Assembly: GCF_042453785.1 (NCBI RefSeq)
Contig: NC_091669.1
Coordinates: forward strand, 12,784,501-12,848,500
Direction of reading: 5' to 3'
Length of the DNA stretch: 64,000 bases
Source of the DNA: Malus domestica
Lineage: Eukaryota > Streptophyta > Magnoliopsida > Rosales > Rosaceae
Shown in pieces: positions 33,401 to 44,107 of the stretch; positions within the stretch are counted from its first letter, which is position 1, and each line of letters opens with the position of its first letter. The notes under the pieces are model-generated. The model was not told the DNA's origin. It ran no database searches and was given only the letters and a program-made list of their open reading frames with translations. The position numbers were made by a program, and so were the translations under genes.

Positions 33401-35640
33401 TATGAACGCAGTCAGTCTGGACATGATTACTGATAGATATTCGATGCTGTCTAACCATAAAGGAAGAGAGAAAGAACAAAGAGTTGTAGAAAGCTGTAAA
33501 ATGATACTAAACCTGCAAGTTGAATCAGAAAAATATTCAAACAAATCTAAAAACCAAAATTATTCACAGGATCACTCTCAAATTAATAAAGAACATGGGA
33601 AATGCTAAGGATGTCCAGCAGTTTACATCTTCTCATCTTCTCTTAAAATACTACAGATGGGTTCCTCCATTAACACTATAAAAACAAATTTAAAATTACA
33701 ATTAAACTTAATATTTTCTCTTTTCCTCTCCCTCTTCGTGTTCCCTCTATCCGATGAAAACCAGAAGCGCAAAGCTTCCTAAAATTCTAGCCATTTTACT
33801 CATCACTTCCCAAAAACTACATATACGTTTTAATCCGACAACTATGAATACATATTCAAACTGGGTAAAAGTAGGACAGAAACATACCCAAAAAGTAACA
33901 GTGGCGTTCGAAGTTTACAGCAGCAATTTCGTGATGATTATCATCATTTTGGTACTCAAAATGGCATAAAATGTGAAAACCCCAAATTCTAATCTCAATT
34001 TGACCCTAAAAATCAAAAACCTAATTTGTTCAAGTGCAGAGGTCTATAATTCAAAATTTCTCAAACTCAAAACACCTAAATCAAATAAAGCCCAGTAATA
34101 TCACGATCTGCAAAAAAAAATCGAAGAAATAATGTCGGATTCGAAGTTTACCAGATGAGGGCGAGCAAGATGGAGTTGAGGGCGAGCAAGACGCAGAGAT
34201 GATGATGAGGAGGACGACGATGAGGGAGCAGGGCAAGGAGGGAGCATGTCGAGGATCGAGGTTGAGCGAGGTTCTCTCTCGCAGGAGCGCATGAGCGTAG
34301 GAGGTCTTACAAGTCCGGGGGTGATCGGGGTGCTTCGCTTAGAACTCCTAGTGAGGGGTTTAATCCTAGCGAGTCAGACCTAATCCCATTAAACCTAATC
34401 TTGGTGCAGACCAAACAAGGGACTGTAGTCTAGTCCAGTCCAGTCCTCCCTAATCCTATCAAACAAACGGGCCCTAAGTGTTTATTTAATCTACCGTTTT
34501 GACGCGATACACATTCTACGAAAACTTTTTTCAATAATCTAATCGTCAAACTTGTTTGTACACACTTCAAGATCACATACGTAAAAAATTACAAAAAAAA
34601 AACATTCAGAGATTAGGTAACAAAACAAAAGTTTTCGACGATATAAACGAAAAATCACAATTTAATGGTTATTTTAGCTCTGATTTTGATGATTTTTTAC
34701 AGCTATACTCCTTGACTTTATAAGAATGCATTGAACTAATTCGATCTTCAATTTAAAATATTTACACTATACTTAATGGAAGTATAATATTAACTCTAAG
34801 TGTTTGTTTAATCTACCCTTTTGACGCGATATGCATTCTATGAAACTTTTTTCAACGATCCAACCGTCAAATTTATTTGTACACACTCCAAGATCGCATA
34901 CATAAAAAATCACGAAAAAAAAATATTCAGAGATTAGGTAACATAACAAAAGTTTTCGACGGTTATAAACGAAAAATCACAATTTAACGGTTATTTTAGC
35001 TCTAATTTTGATGATTTTTTACAGCTACACTTCTCGACCCTATAAGAATGCATTGAATTAATTCGATTTTCAATTTAAAATATTTACACTAGTGGATTTT
35101 ATACTTAATGGAAGTATAATATTAACTCTAAGTGTTTGTTTAATCTACCATTTTGACGCGATATGCATTCTACGAAACTTTTTTCAACGATCCAACTGTC
35201 AAACTTATTTGTACACACTCCGAGATCGCATACATAAAAAATCACAAAAAACAAACATTCAGAGATTAGGTAACATAACAAAAGTTTTCGACGGTTATAA
35301 ACGAAAAATCACAATTTAACGGTTATTTTAGCTTTGATTTTGATGATTTTTAACAGTTACACTCCTCGACCCCATAAGAATGCATTGAATGAATTCGATC
35401 TTAAATTTAAAATATTTACACTAGTGGATAATTTTTTATACTTAATGAAAGTATAACATTAACTCTAAAGTGTTTGTTAAATCTATCAATTTGATATGAT
35501 ATGCATTCTACGAAACTAGTTTCAACGATCAAACCGTCAAATATGTTTGTATATACTCCGAGATAGCATGTGTAAAAAATCACAAAAAAAAAACATTCAG
35601 AGATTAGGTAACGGGACAGTGAGTGAAAAATAAAATATTA
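30430..35640. repeat. Array of about 330-bp tandem repeats inside the CACTA, split by a nested transposon
   Basis: A monomer containing GATATGCATTCTACGAAACT, AACATTCAGAGATTAGGTAAC, TTTTCGACGGTTATAAACG and ATTAACTCTAAGTGTTTG starts near 34475, 34797, 35129 and 35466, giving periods of 322-337. A further copy (30430-30758) lies on the other side of the PIF/Harbinger-type element, which landed in the TAA of ACTCTAAG. So at least five monomers were contiguous before that insertion. No coding frame is conserved between monomers. Confidence 0.88.
30759..34474. mobile_element. PIF/Harbinger-type element with TAA target duplication
   Basis: The left end is GGGTGCGTTTGTTGCGCCGG, followed by GGACTGGACTAGC. 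The right end, reverse-complemented, is GGGCCCGTTTGTTTGATAGG, followed later by GGACTGGACTGGACTAG. TAA flanks both sides (30756-30758, 34475-34477). TSD TAA and G-rich, GTTTG-containing ends are typical of PIF/Harbinger. I find no DDE transposase or Myb-like ORF, so this 3.7-kb copy is probably non-autonomous. It contains (CA)n tracts at 31524-31545 and 31594-31605. A minus-strand Ser-rich frame near 34150-34250 ends at a possible donor (CTG|GTAAAC). The source of its interior is not recognised. Confidence 0.85.
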
Positions 35641-35949
35641 CGAAAAAATGCTTTTTGGGTTTTTGTTGTTATATAACTCGTTTGATATTTAGATGAATAT
35701 TGTATGGATTTACTTGCTCAATCACATAGCAGATTTAAAACGGATAACTTATATGTTTTCTTGCATAAACTTGTATGTATTGTATTTATCGAAATTCTTG
35801 CATAGAAAATCATTTTACAAGCATCAAGAATCTGAGAAATTACTTTCATAATATTCTTTGGATTTCAATTAGATGATGTGTAATTTTGTGAGTATCTGAT
35901 TAATGGGATCTTGTTATTTGTTCTTGTTTATTTGTCTAATTACCTTGTT

Positions 35950-36202
35950 TTAACAGTTCTTGTTGGCAGGCATTAATAGTATTTTTGGAGGTAACATTTG
36001 AAGAAGAGACAAGATGGTACGATGCTCGTTTTGCTATTTTGGTTCAACGGGTTGCTAAAATTCTTCATTGTTTGCATATTCTTAATTGAGAGACAATTTT
36101 TTGTATGTGCAGGTGAAGTTCATAGTTGAGAAGCTCCGTAGGATTATGGACTACAAACACAACATTCGTAATATGTATGTTATTGCGCACGTCGACCATG
36201 GT
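35950..36202 (+). pseudogene. Captured 5' end of an elongation factor 2 (eEF2) gene
   Basis: A TTGTTGGCAG acceptor ends at 35969, followed by leader sequence and ATG at 36014-36016. GT follows the ATG immediately, starting an intron that ends GTATGTGCAG at 36112. The next exon (36113-36201) reads [16 protein letters not shown], then [14 protein letters not shown]. This is the N-terminus of eEF2 through the start of its GTPase P-loop (AHVDHGKST in the family). The sequence then leaves eEF2 at GGTTTGTATT, which may be the next donor. So a genomic, intron-containing piece was copied, including part of the 5' UTR intron. Small changes from the family (FIVEK for FTAEE, MYV for MSV) indicate drift without selection. 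It lies inside the CACTA element, near its right end. Confidence 0.93.
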
Positions 36203-36407
36203 TTGTATTATATTGCACTTATTTTACACATTATTTATTTATTTTTAATCAATATAACATTTTAAAATATTAAGCAAAAGAATTGGAAAATTTACAAATC
36301 GAGGGGAAGAGAAGATAAAGATTGAAGATGAAGAGAAAACGAGTAAAATGAAGATGAGGAAGAAAACGAAATCTGAAAGAACAACAAATTGAAAAGGGCG
36401 AATTTTT

Positions 36408-36740
36408 GTCGGTTATAATCGACACATTACTAAAATAATAACCGTCAGAATACTAAAATAATAAAATAATCAATTTATGTCGGTTATAACTGCCACCAGT
36501 AACTTAAAAACCGCCATAATCTGTCAAATTTTTTTTTTTTTTAAAATTCAAAAATACTGTCGGTTATAACCGACAAGAATTTTATAATATCCGCCAGTAA
36601 TTATCCGTCAGAAATTTATGTCGGATATAACCGATAGAATTTTTCTAATATCCGTCACTAATTAAATAATGTGTCGGATATAATTTATCCGACAATATTT
36701 TTCTAAATCCGCCACTATCATCCGCCACCTAAAGCTAATA
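36408..36740. repeat. Right subterminal repeats of the CACTA element
   Basis: TGTCGGTTATAACCGACA, TGTCGGATATAACCGATAG, CCGCCAGTAATTATCCGTC and related motifs recur about ten times up to the terminal ATATTGTAGTAGTG. They mirror those at the left end. Confidence 0.8.
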
Positions 36741-36751
36741 TTGTAGTAGTG

Positions 36752-38045
36752 TCATAATACATGTGGTTCCAACATAGTATTTTATGAGTATGAATCTATT
36801 GATAGTGGATGGACTCAAACTCGGTGCCCATCAGTTATTGTCGATGTTGCTGCAAGCGGGAAATCAATCCCAAGTAAGTCTTTTCATCTTCCAATTCTTC
36901 TTTTATTTTTTTTGTACTTTCAGTCCAATATTTTGCTTACCAATACCGACGGTGTACAAATCAACGAACCAAGTAAACCTACTTTCTTTTCTGACAAAAT
37001 CAACCAAGCCTATGAATCTCACTTGAATCGCTCCATCTATCCTCCTGAGTTTGTCAACACTTGGTTTTTTTCTTTTTTGCTCTCAGCATTACCCAATTGA
37101 GCTTGTACATGCAGCGCAACTGGTTTAGCTTACTAGTGGACCAGAATTTTTTTTTTTTTAGGCGGCATGGGGCAAGAAAAGTTGGCTATTGGACGTTATA
37201 TGAGATAAAGTTGTAAGTTTTGGCAAGGAATGGAAGTCGTTTGTAGAGTAGAATGAGTTGTAAGAGGAATGATCGCCTACTCCTTACCTTGATAAGAGCT
37301 ACCCAGAGTTCGTTTTAGTTGCTGTTTTTCGAGAGAAGAAACATGCAATGGTAGATGACCGCCGCCACCACCCCAACAAACACCACCATCATTGCCACCG
37401 CAACATATTATCAACAAATATGTGCAATATGAATAACACTGGTTTAGTACTTAATAAAGCAATAATTATGAAGAATTAATTATTTAGAAGTCAGGAAGTA
37501 AAAGGAAATTACCTCTGTATCTGCTTCAAATAATCCATTTTTCAAGTTTTCATTACATATTTGTAACTGATGCATTCTTCGCTCCAACCGATCCTTAGAT
37601 TCTCCTAATCTTGTAATGAATTTGTCTTGACCACGTTTTACATGAACTAAGGAATCAAGAGTTCGTTGATACTCAATTGTCGTATGACATATTTCCCATA
37701 GTGGGCAGCTATATATGTAAAAATTAAATTTATTAGTAGTCTTATAAAAAATCTATTAGAAAGTCTTACTGAAACATAACAGACAAACGGCAAAGGAACC
37801 TCAGCCCTTTGTTGTAAATAAATAAAAAATAAAAAAATAAAAAAAAATAAAAAACCTTTGAATGATAAAATGCTCTGCATCAAACCAAAAAGAATCATCT
37901 AGCAAAGCTACTATGCAATACAAAATGATATGATGCAGCAACAGGTATACATAAATATGTCACTGTATGATATTCTCCATCAATGTTGCAGGAACTTTGA
38001 AACACACATGAATTGGACCGGATTCTATTTGTCAAACGACGGTAA
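36752..38045. pseudogene. Fragments of the unidentified multi-exon gene, copy B
   Basis: Plus strand 36780-36875 and 36942-37045 repeat the first two exon-like blocks of copy A (LKLGAHQLLSMLLQAGNQ; VQINEPSKPTFFSDKINQ). Minus strand 37500-37700 repeats the third block (LDSLVHVKRGQDKFITRLGE, LERRMHQLQICNENL) with a frame break near the start. 37100-37430 between them has no match in copy A. Blocks facing each other cannot form one gene, so this is rearranged debris. The segment matches copy A up to ATTTGTCAAACGACGGTAAG at about 38028-38047, where homology ends. Confidence 0.45.
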
Positions 38046-38449
38046 GAACCCGTAAATCAAATGTATTTTTTTACCCGACGCATATAAAAAATATGGATTC
38101 AGTCTCAACATACATAAATCCATCCATGTCATGTTTATATTTGCAACAACAAACTTGTTTTCTAACATAAATATACTTAAATCACATGCTCGGCAACAAA
38201 ATACCTAGAAATGGCCAGTTCAATTGCACTCTAATATGCAATTCGAATGAGAGAGTGAGAGAGTCTTCGAAACTAATTTTTTCTTTTCGTGGATTCAAAT
38301 TACCATTTTAAGAATCCCAAATCCACAACAAACTCAACTCTGCATTCATAATCCATGTATGATGTATCCAACTCAATCAATTAATCAACAACTTGATATA
38401 ATTTACATGTAAAGAGCTGTTGAGGTCTTTCATCGAACAAGGTTAGGGA

Positions 38450-38990
38450 CAACAATTCAGGCGACATGTCCTCCATGGAGGAATATGTCTGTAATTGACC
38501 GCATGATTACATATTGTAGAATTGTAATTCCCTCAATTGTATTGATGTCACAATATTACAAATATATTGAAGTTAACTGTCTTGGGATACAAGTAATCCT
38601 AAGCCCACAGGATTTACAAAACCTAGCCCATGAGAATCCTTAGATTCTCCTACACTAACCACCCCCTCAAACTTGGCGGTCTTGGAGTGACAAGTTTGGA
38701 TCGTAAGAACTCAAAGCATGGCTTGGACAACACTTTAGTGAGAACATCCGGTGGTTGATCAACAAAAGGAATAAACTGAACCTTGTGAGTTCCCAACTTC
38801 ACCCGTTTGCGAACAAAGTGATAATCAAGCTCAATATGCTTCGTTCAAGCATGAAAAAAAGGATTGGCTGTCATGCAAGTAGTTCTAAGATTATCACAAA
38901 ATAAGAAGATAGGTGAAGGTACCGAAAATCGGAGCTCTCGAAGAACATAGGAGAGCCAAATAGTTTTAGCACAAGCATGGGCCAAGTCAT
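38450..38990 (-). mobile_element. Copia retrotransposon 3' remnant (RNase H end plus LTR)
   Basis: On the minus strand 38990-38670 reads LAHACAKTIWLSYVLRELRF, then CDNLRTT, the altered HIELDYHFVRKRV motif and FVDQPPDVLTKVLSK. These are the C-terminal RNase H sentences of a copia polyprotein. A polypurine tract GAGGGGGTGG and an LTR beginning TGTAGGAGAATC at 38654 follow. The LTR fades out around 38450. Integrase and most of the reverse transcriptase are absent. It belongs to a different copia family from the elements at 6605 and 53887. Confidence 0.88.
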
Positions 38991-39440
38991 GGTATTCGGA
39001 CATATCCACAACCTAAAAAATACTCAAAAACACGTAAAATGCGAATGAAAACATATTTTTATTAGGATGCAATCCCCAACCAATAATATTGTTTGACTAA
39101 AGTCTTATTGATTTTAAATTTTTTATCAAAGTTCTTTGACTTTGTACATATCAGAAATTTTTGCATTTAAAACATGACATGTCACCGTTTTGCTTTTTTT
39201 TTTCCTTCAAATTTTCGGACAAACTTTATCCTACCCATTAAATGTAATTAATTCATTACTTTTAGGGAAAACAAAATATGTTTTGGTGGATAGATTTTGA
39301 TTTTGTTTATATTTTAGTTTGAATTCAAATTATTATTTCTTTAACGGGTACATGTGTAAATAAATGTACCCATTTGCGCATTTGGGATATTTGCACCCAT
39401 AAATATGTTATGGGTCTGGACTTGTTACATATATTATAAA
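38991..39440. other. AT-rich non-coding sequence
   Basis: No gene or repeat is recognised. It ends at the Helitron-like terminus at 39441. Confidence 0.4.
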
Positions 39441-39480
39441 CTAGAAACATTGCCTGTGCGTTGTTGCGGGATTAGAAACG
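39441..39480 (-). mobile_element. Helitron-like 3' terminus, first
   Basis: On the minus strand this reads CCCGCAACAACGCACAGGCA, then ATGTTTCTAG|T: a GC-rich hairpin-like block followed by CTAG and a host T, the layout of plant Helitron 3' ends. A similar terminus lies at 43145. No Rep/helicase coding region or 5' TC end was located. Confidence 0.5.
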
Positions 39481-41670
39481 TATGAAAAATTCAAAGAAGG
39501 TTAATGTTATTTACACGAATGATGTTTCAACTTTTTGAAAGAATTTTTACATGAAGAGCAGAAATTGGGTGAATGAAGCTCTTGCAATTCTTAGAACCAC
39601 TTTATGAATAGTATGACATGTGAGTGATCGATTGTGTAACAAAAATTAGTAAAGAGAGTCTAAGAGTGGTATATATGAAAGACACAATAAATACAAATTT
39701 ATAAAAGACACAAAAGATAAGTGTTATTTTGAGATGTATGCACAACAACTAAAATACTAATGTTAAAATTTATATGATTTCGCCTAAACTAACTAAAATG
39801 ATTTGTTCATTTTGGTAGGGCATTAAAAAATTAGACATAATTTAGTAGAGTAATTGCTAGAATGGATCAAACACTTTCAGCAACTAAAAGTTTTATACAA
39901 CAACTTAGTTGGAGAATGCAGTATCTCAAACATATAACTGAAAAGAAAAACATGATTGGAACTTACAAATTCTACATATGAAACTGTATAACAAAATGTC
40001 AAAAAGCTGACCACATTGTTTAACAACTTTTTACCAAGAAACGTAAAATCATTAGCAGCATAGCAGGGAAAATGTTGATTCATACCATATGATACAATTC
40101 GTAAAAAAAAGCAGGAAAGGGTTATTCTTAAAATACCTAAAAAACATAAGATTAGATGGATGTTTATGTATTTGGCCTTAAAAGCACACAAAAAATTAAA
40201 GATCTGGTACATCAGAACAATAGTTTGAACAATTTAGACACAAATTTCAACTCTTAGCAGGAGTTTGAGGTTTAACTAATAGAAAAATGTGGTCCAAAGA
40301 AACTAAAACTGGATCCTGGCCGTGTTAATGAGATATTATGTATAGAACAGTTTTGTGGGTGTAGAAAGCACAGCAGATTGAATTCCCATTAATAATTCAG
40401 TGAGAAATTTGGAGAAAGACCGAGACATCACTTACAGAAAGTAAATTGAAATGTGCATTGTGCGGCAACAAAGGCTAAGGTCAATCAGATAATGAACAAC
40501 TTCTTCACACTGTAAGCAAAAAAGTGTAAACAATGGTTAGAAAATCATTTTTTAATAAGTTGACAAGGAAAGAGAAGATTACTACCTTTCTTGGATTTCA
40601 TAGTTGGGAGTTCGTTTTTTCTTCCATAAACATGGCTTTTAGAATAAACAGAAGCTGCAATGAACAAAAATTGAAAAGAATTAGAGATTTGTGGTTCTTA
40701 CCCAAATTTGAGTCTACCCTCAACAAATTTTGTTTGTGCAGCCTTAAATCAGGATCACCAACTTTTATCAATTAATTAATTAAATATTAATAATCATACT
40801 TTATTTCCAAGGTGGCTTATACCTATGTGTCCACTATATACTTTGATTGTGTGGCAATAATTTTATGCAATAGAAACAATATGGCTGGGAAGGAATAGTT
40901 TTATGTGATAGAAACAATACATGCAGGGGTTCTTCCCAGTTTACAAAAGCCTTTTTTAATCATTGGAGTGAAAAATTTAGAAATGCAACAGTTAAATATC
41001 TGCATTAAAAGAACCAAAGCGTTACAAACTGAAATTTGTTCATTAAAAATGCAAATAAACTCCGCTGCAAAGCAACAAAACTAATTTAACAATCTTATTT
41101 AAACCTTAATAGAAAATTTGTACCAAACAAATAAATAAAGGCCTAATTTTCCAACAAAATAAAACAAATTGATAAAAAGAAGCTAATCGTGTCCCCTCCT
41201 TATACTCCAGATAAACCAACATTGAGAGTAAATACTGTGATGTAGCTAGCTGACTAATCACCTAGAACACCTAAAAAAATTCACTGAGAACCAAATAAAG
41301 AGTAGCCAATTCCCAATTGGGAAAGACTTCAAAGACCAAAAGTAACAATGAATTCGAACCTCAGTCAGAAGAAAACCACAATTCATTGAAAACTTCTACC
41401 AAATTCAACAAGTGTACAAATTTTTCCCAAGATCTTAAAATGTATAAGTAAAACTGTAAACACTCAATCACTATTTACAAATAGATAATTGTTTAAAAAA
41501 TATAAATCACCAGTTAGGACTGATAAGTAATGTATACATATATGGGAGCTATTTTGTAAACATATTTTCTGAATATAAATTAAAATTTTCTAATTATATT
41601 TAGTGTTATCAGGATATGTCTAAGAATATTGAAGAAGTTTTTGACAGTTAACTACACCTTTACTTGTTGG
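39481..41670. other. AT-rich block between Helitron-like terminus and hAT-like element
   Basis: Mostly non-coding. One minus-strand exon-like unit is described at 40586-40664. A second open stretch at about 39880-40100 (minus; MNQHFPCYAANDFTFLGKKL) has no recognisable family. These may be further captured exons of a Helitron-like element. Confidence 0.4.
40586..40664 (-). pseudogene. Isolated exon-like unit, source unknown
   Basis: On the minus strand TTCATTGCAG|CTTC opens a 79-nt stretch reading SVYSKSHVYGRKNELPTMKS, closed by AAAG|GTAGTAATC. Both splice signals are good and the frame is open, but no neighbouring exons are visible and I do not recognise the protein. Confidence 0.35.
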
Positions 41671-41853
41671 TAGGGGTGGGCAAACAAGTCTTGGACCTGC
41701 GGGTCGGGGCGGATCCATGCAGTTCGAGGTGGGTCCAAAAATTATAAATACAAAACGGGGCGGGCTGATTCCTGGTACATAACGGGGTAGGCCGGTTCTA
41801 AATATTGGAGAAAATGGCCCGGACCGTTTAAATCTCTACCCTCTAATTCTATC

Positions 41854-41860
<7 letters not shown>

Positions 41861-41902
<42 letters not shown>
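41861..41902. repeat. (CT)n microsatellite
   Basis: An unbroken CT run of about twenty units inside the hAT-like element. Confidence 0.97.
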
Positions 41903-41906
<4 letters not shown>

Positions 41907-42094
41907 CTTAGAGCCATTCATTCAACTCTCCCCTCACCCTCTCTTTCTATCCCGACTCCGAGTCTCCAACACCACTCCAAGTCTCTTCCCTCGATCTCTC
42001 CTCCTTGAATCTCCTTTCCTCTCTCGTCTCAGACCTCAATCTCGAGCCCAGGCCCCCATCTCAGACGTCAATCTTGAGCCTAGGCTCCCAAATC

Positions 42095-42430
42095 ATGGCC
42101 TACGTGGAAGCCGTCCATCAGAACAACTTCAACCTTGCCAAAGCTCTGGTGACCAGATCAACTACCTGACAGGTTCACAAACAGGTGCCATGTGTAAAGT
42201 CGCCACATTCTTTGCCAAAACCCTGGCCCATCGAATCTCCCTCAGCCGCCGATCGACCACTCCTTCTCCGACATGCTGCAGATGCACTTTTACGATACAT
42301 GTCAAGGTCAACTCGGTCTTCAAGTTGCACAAGCTGCTGGCCCAACCCAGCGTGATTGAGAAGGTGCTGTCAGTGGTGAAGCAAATGAAGCTGGAGATTG
42401 TGACTATGGTGGAGTAGGAGTTGAATCGCT
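42095..42430 (+). pseudogene. Captured and internally deleted DELLA/GRAS gene fragment
   Basis: DELLA proteins are GRAS-domain repressors of gibberellin response. Four family stretches can be read in the normal order but in shifting frames. They are AYVEAVHQNNFNLAKALV (from 42095), GAMCKVATFFAKTLAHRI (42185 on), PIDHSFSDMLQMHFYDTC (about 42245-42300) and VNSVFKLHKLLAQP followed by EKVLSVVKQMKLEIVTMVE. In intact DELLA proteins more than a hundred residues, including the VHIID core, lie between the MHFY block and the VNSVFELHKLL block. Here they are joined directly at CATGTCAAGG (about 42299-42308). One frameshift near 42147 and a TAG at 42416 complete the inactivation. The GC-rich, intronless sequence fits the intronless DELLA genes. 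Confidence 0.93.
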
Positions 42431-42702
42431 TGGAAATGGCACGGCAGCAAATGAGGGTCTTGTTGTCCGAGACTGAGTCGAAAATTTGGAGGATGAGCGA
42501 GTCTGGCAGGTGATCCAAATCGAAAAAAAAAAAGAGGACCTGTGGACCCATCCCGAACCGGCCAGTTTGAAACAGGCCAGGTTAGGTCCGGTTCCTGTGA
42601 TCAGATTTGCAATACCCGGCTTGACCCATCCTGTTTCCTTTTTAAGCGGGTTTGGTCCGGTCCCTCCAAATTTGGACCCAGCCTGGCCCGTGCCCACCCC
42701 TA

Positions 42703-43144
42703 GCTGTTGGCATTGGCATTGATTAGTGGGTGAAACAAATTTCCAAGTTAACTAAAGGTTTCTGCATAAAAAGAAAGCTTGTGTCATTTCACTAAATAAT
42801 AAAAATTTGCCAGGTTGAAGGTAAAATTAAATACTAATGAAATGAAGTAACCTGTAACATTTTCTTGCAAACAACACTCAACGAAGTCAACACATAAACT
42901 CTTCTCTCCAGGACAAAAAGTTGGGTCATATGTTTTAAGAAAATAAGTCTAAAAAAAAAAAAGGAAAAAAAGTGTGAACTTTTTTCTGAGAAACTGGAAG
43001 CCAAGTTGTGACCAGAGAGGGAAACAATCATGTTATAACAAAATTCTTAACCACCATTAAAGATGCTTTATCTCTCTTTGTGATCTCTAATTATCATTTA
43101 ATTCCAAAATTGATACAATACAACATAGCAGTTTTAGTTAAGCA
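42703..43144. other. AT-rich sequence between hAT-like element and second Helitron-like terminus
   Basis: No supported gene. Poly-A tracts near 42952-42970. Confidence 0.4.
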
Positions 43145-43318
43145 CTAGCAAAAATGCCCGCGCGTTGCTGCAGAACTTGAATACACCAACCTTAACCACA
43201 TGAATAAGACAGTTAACCTGAAAAGAGAATTCAACATAATCATGAATGAACCAAAGGGATATATGAGTGAAGGGTGTCGGTAAGATGAGCAGTTCGGTTT
43301 TTATATACATTCAACCGA

Positions 43319-43410
43319 GCTGATTACAAAAGACACAGTTGCAAAATAATGCTCTGTTTCCTGAGCACGGGGTGGGCACGGGCCAGGCTGATTACAAAAG
43401 ACACAGTTGC
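43319..43410. repeat. 24-bp direct repeat flanking a stray hAT-type end
   Basis: GCTGATTACAAAAGACACAG plus TTGC occurs at 43319-43342 and 43387-43410. Between them lies CGGGGTGGGCACGGGCCAGG, close to the right end of the hAT-like element at 42702 read in reverse. This may be the scar of a deleted relative of that element. Confidence 0.7.
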
Positions 43411-44057
43411 CCTTCAAGTTAAGATAGCAAAATATATGCCCTGCAGGCAAGGCATGTGTTTTAACAGCTAAACAAAAAAGCAAAAAAAGAGAGATTAAGG
43501 CATTTAAATAATTAGACGAAGTAGATGGAGAATAGTAAAAAGTTGGGGAGGGAAGTGATAATCTCTGCAGTGGCATTGGGCTGGCTGCTAGCCTTAGAAG
43601 TACCTCAAGAGGAAACAAATCAAACACACTGCATTAGCAATTTGATTTACAAAGCAGAATGACATATAATTCATATACTATTAAATCATTATACCGTGAG
43701 TTATTTACTACTGGTTCTCTGCAATTAAGCTTTTATATGCAACTTCAGAATATATTGACCCAAAAAATCCCCACGAACCCCAAACAAAACAACTAAACAT
43801 GCCAATCCTAAGAACACAAACCATATCAAAAACAGTTAACCACACACATAAACACAATTGTGTCTACACAGTGGCCCTTAATTAATTTATAATACGCATG
43901 AGTAAACCCTAAAAAACAAAAATTAAAGTTACAAACTTTGAGTACAAATCAATCCAGCATGAATTTATACCACACATTCTGGCATAAAAGAAAAGAAAAA
44001 TCACAACTAATATTTTAAATTAAATTCATGAAAAGCACACAAATTCAGTGAAAAGAG

Positions 44058-44062
<5 letters not shown>

Positions 44063-44103
<41 letters not shown>
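44063..44103. repeat. (GA)n microsatellite
   Basis: About twenty unbroken GA units. It directly precedes, in plus-strand order, the stop codon of the exon fragment at 44105. Confidence 0.97.

Positions 44104-44104
<1 letters not shown>

Positions 44105-44107
<3 letters not shown>

Larger units (their letters stand above)
27950..36751. mobile_element. CACTA-type DNA transposon, non-autonomous, carrying nested and captured DNA
   Basis: The left end CACTACTACAAAATTAT and right end ATATTGTAGTAGTG form CACTA terminal inverted repeats. Flanks are TTA (27947-27949) and TCA (36752-36754). The empty site in copy A reads CAGTT-TCA-TAAAACATG (23521-23538), so the 3-bp duplication was TCA and the left copy changed C to T. 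Subterminal GTCGG-TATAACCGAC-like repeats crowd both ends, as CACTA elements need for transposase binding. I find no TNP2-like transposase. Total length is 8802 bp, of which 3716 bp is a nested PIF/Harbinger-type element. The rest holds a tandem repeat array and the 5' end of an eEF2 gene. Confidence 0.92.
41671..42702. mobile_element. 1-kb hAT-like non-autonomous element carrying a DELLA fragment
   Basis: It begins TAGGGGTGGGCA and ends TGCCCACCCCTA, an inverted terminal repeat, with further G/C-rich inverted words inside (CGGGGCGGGC, GGCCCGG, CCCGGCTTGACCC). Flanking 8-mers CTTGTTGG (41663-41670) and GCTGTTGG (42703-42710) match at 6 of 8 bases, as a decayed hAT target duplication would. 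It contains a CT microsatellite (41861-41902) and a DELLA/GRAS gene fragment, but no transposase. Confidence 0.75.

Noticed and set aside
27950..36751. Autonomous CACTA with transposase
   Set aside because: No TNP2-like or other transposase sentence was found in any frame. The interior is repeats, a nested element and captured DNA.
42162..42697. Minus-strand frames of 97 and 129 codons in the hAT-like element
   Set aside because: They are antisense shadows of the captured DELLA fragment and of the G/C-rich element ends.
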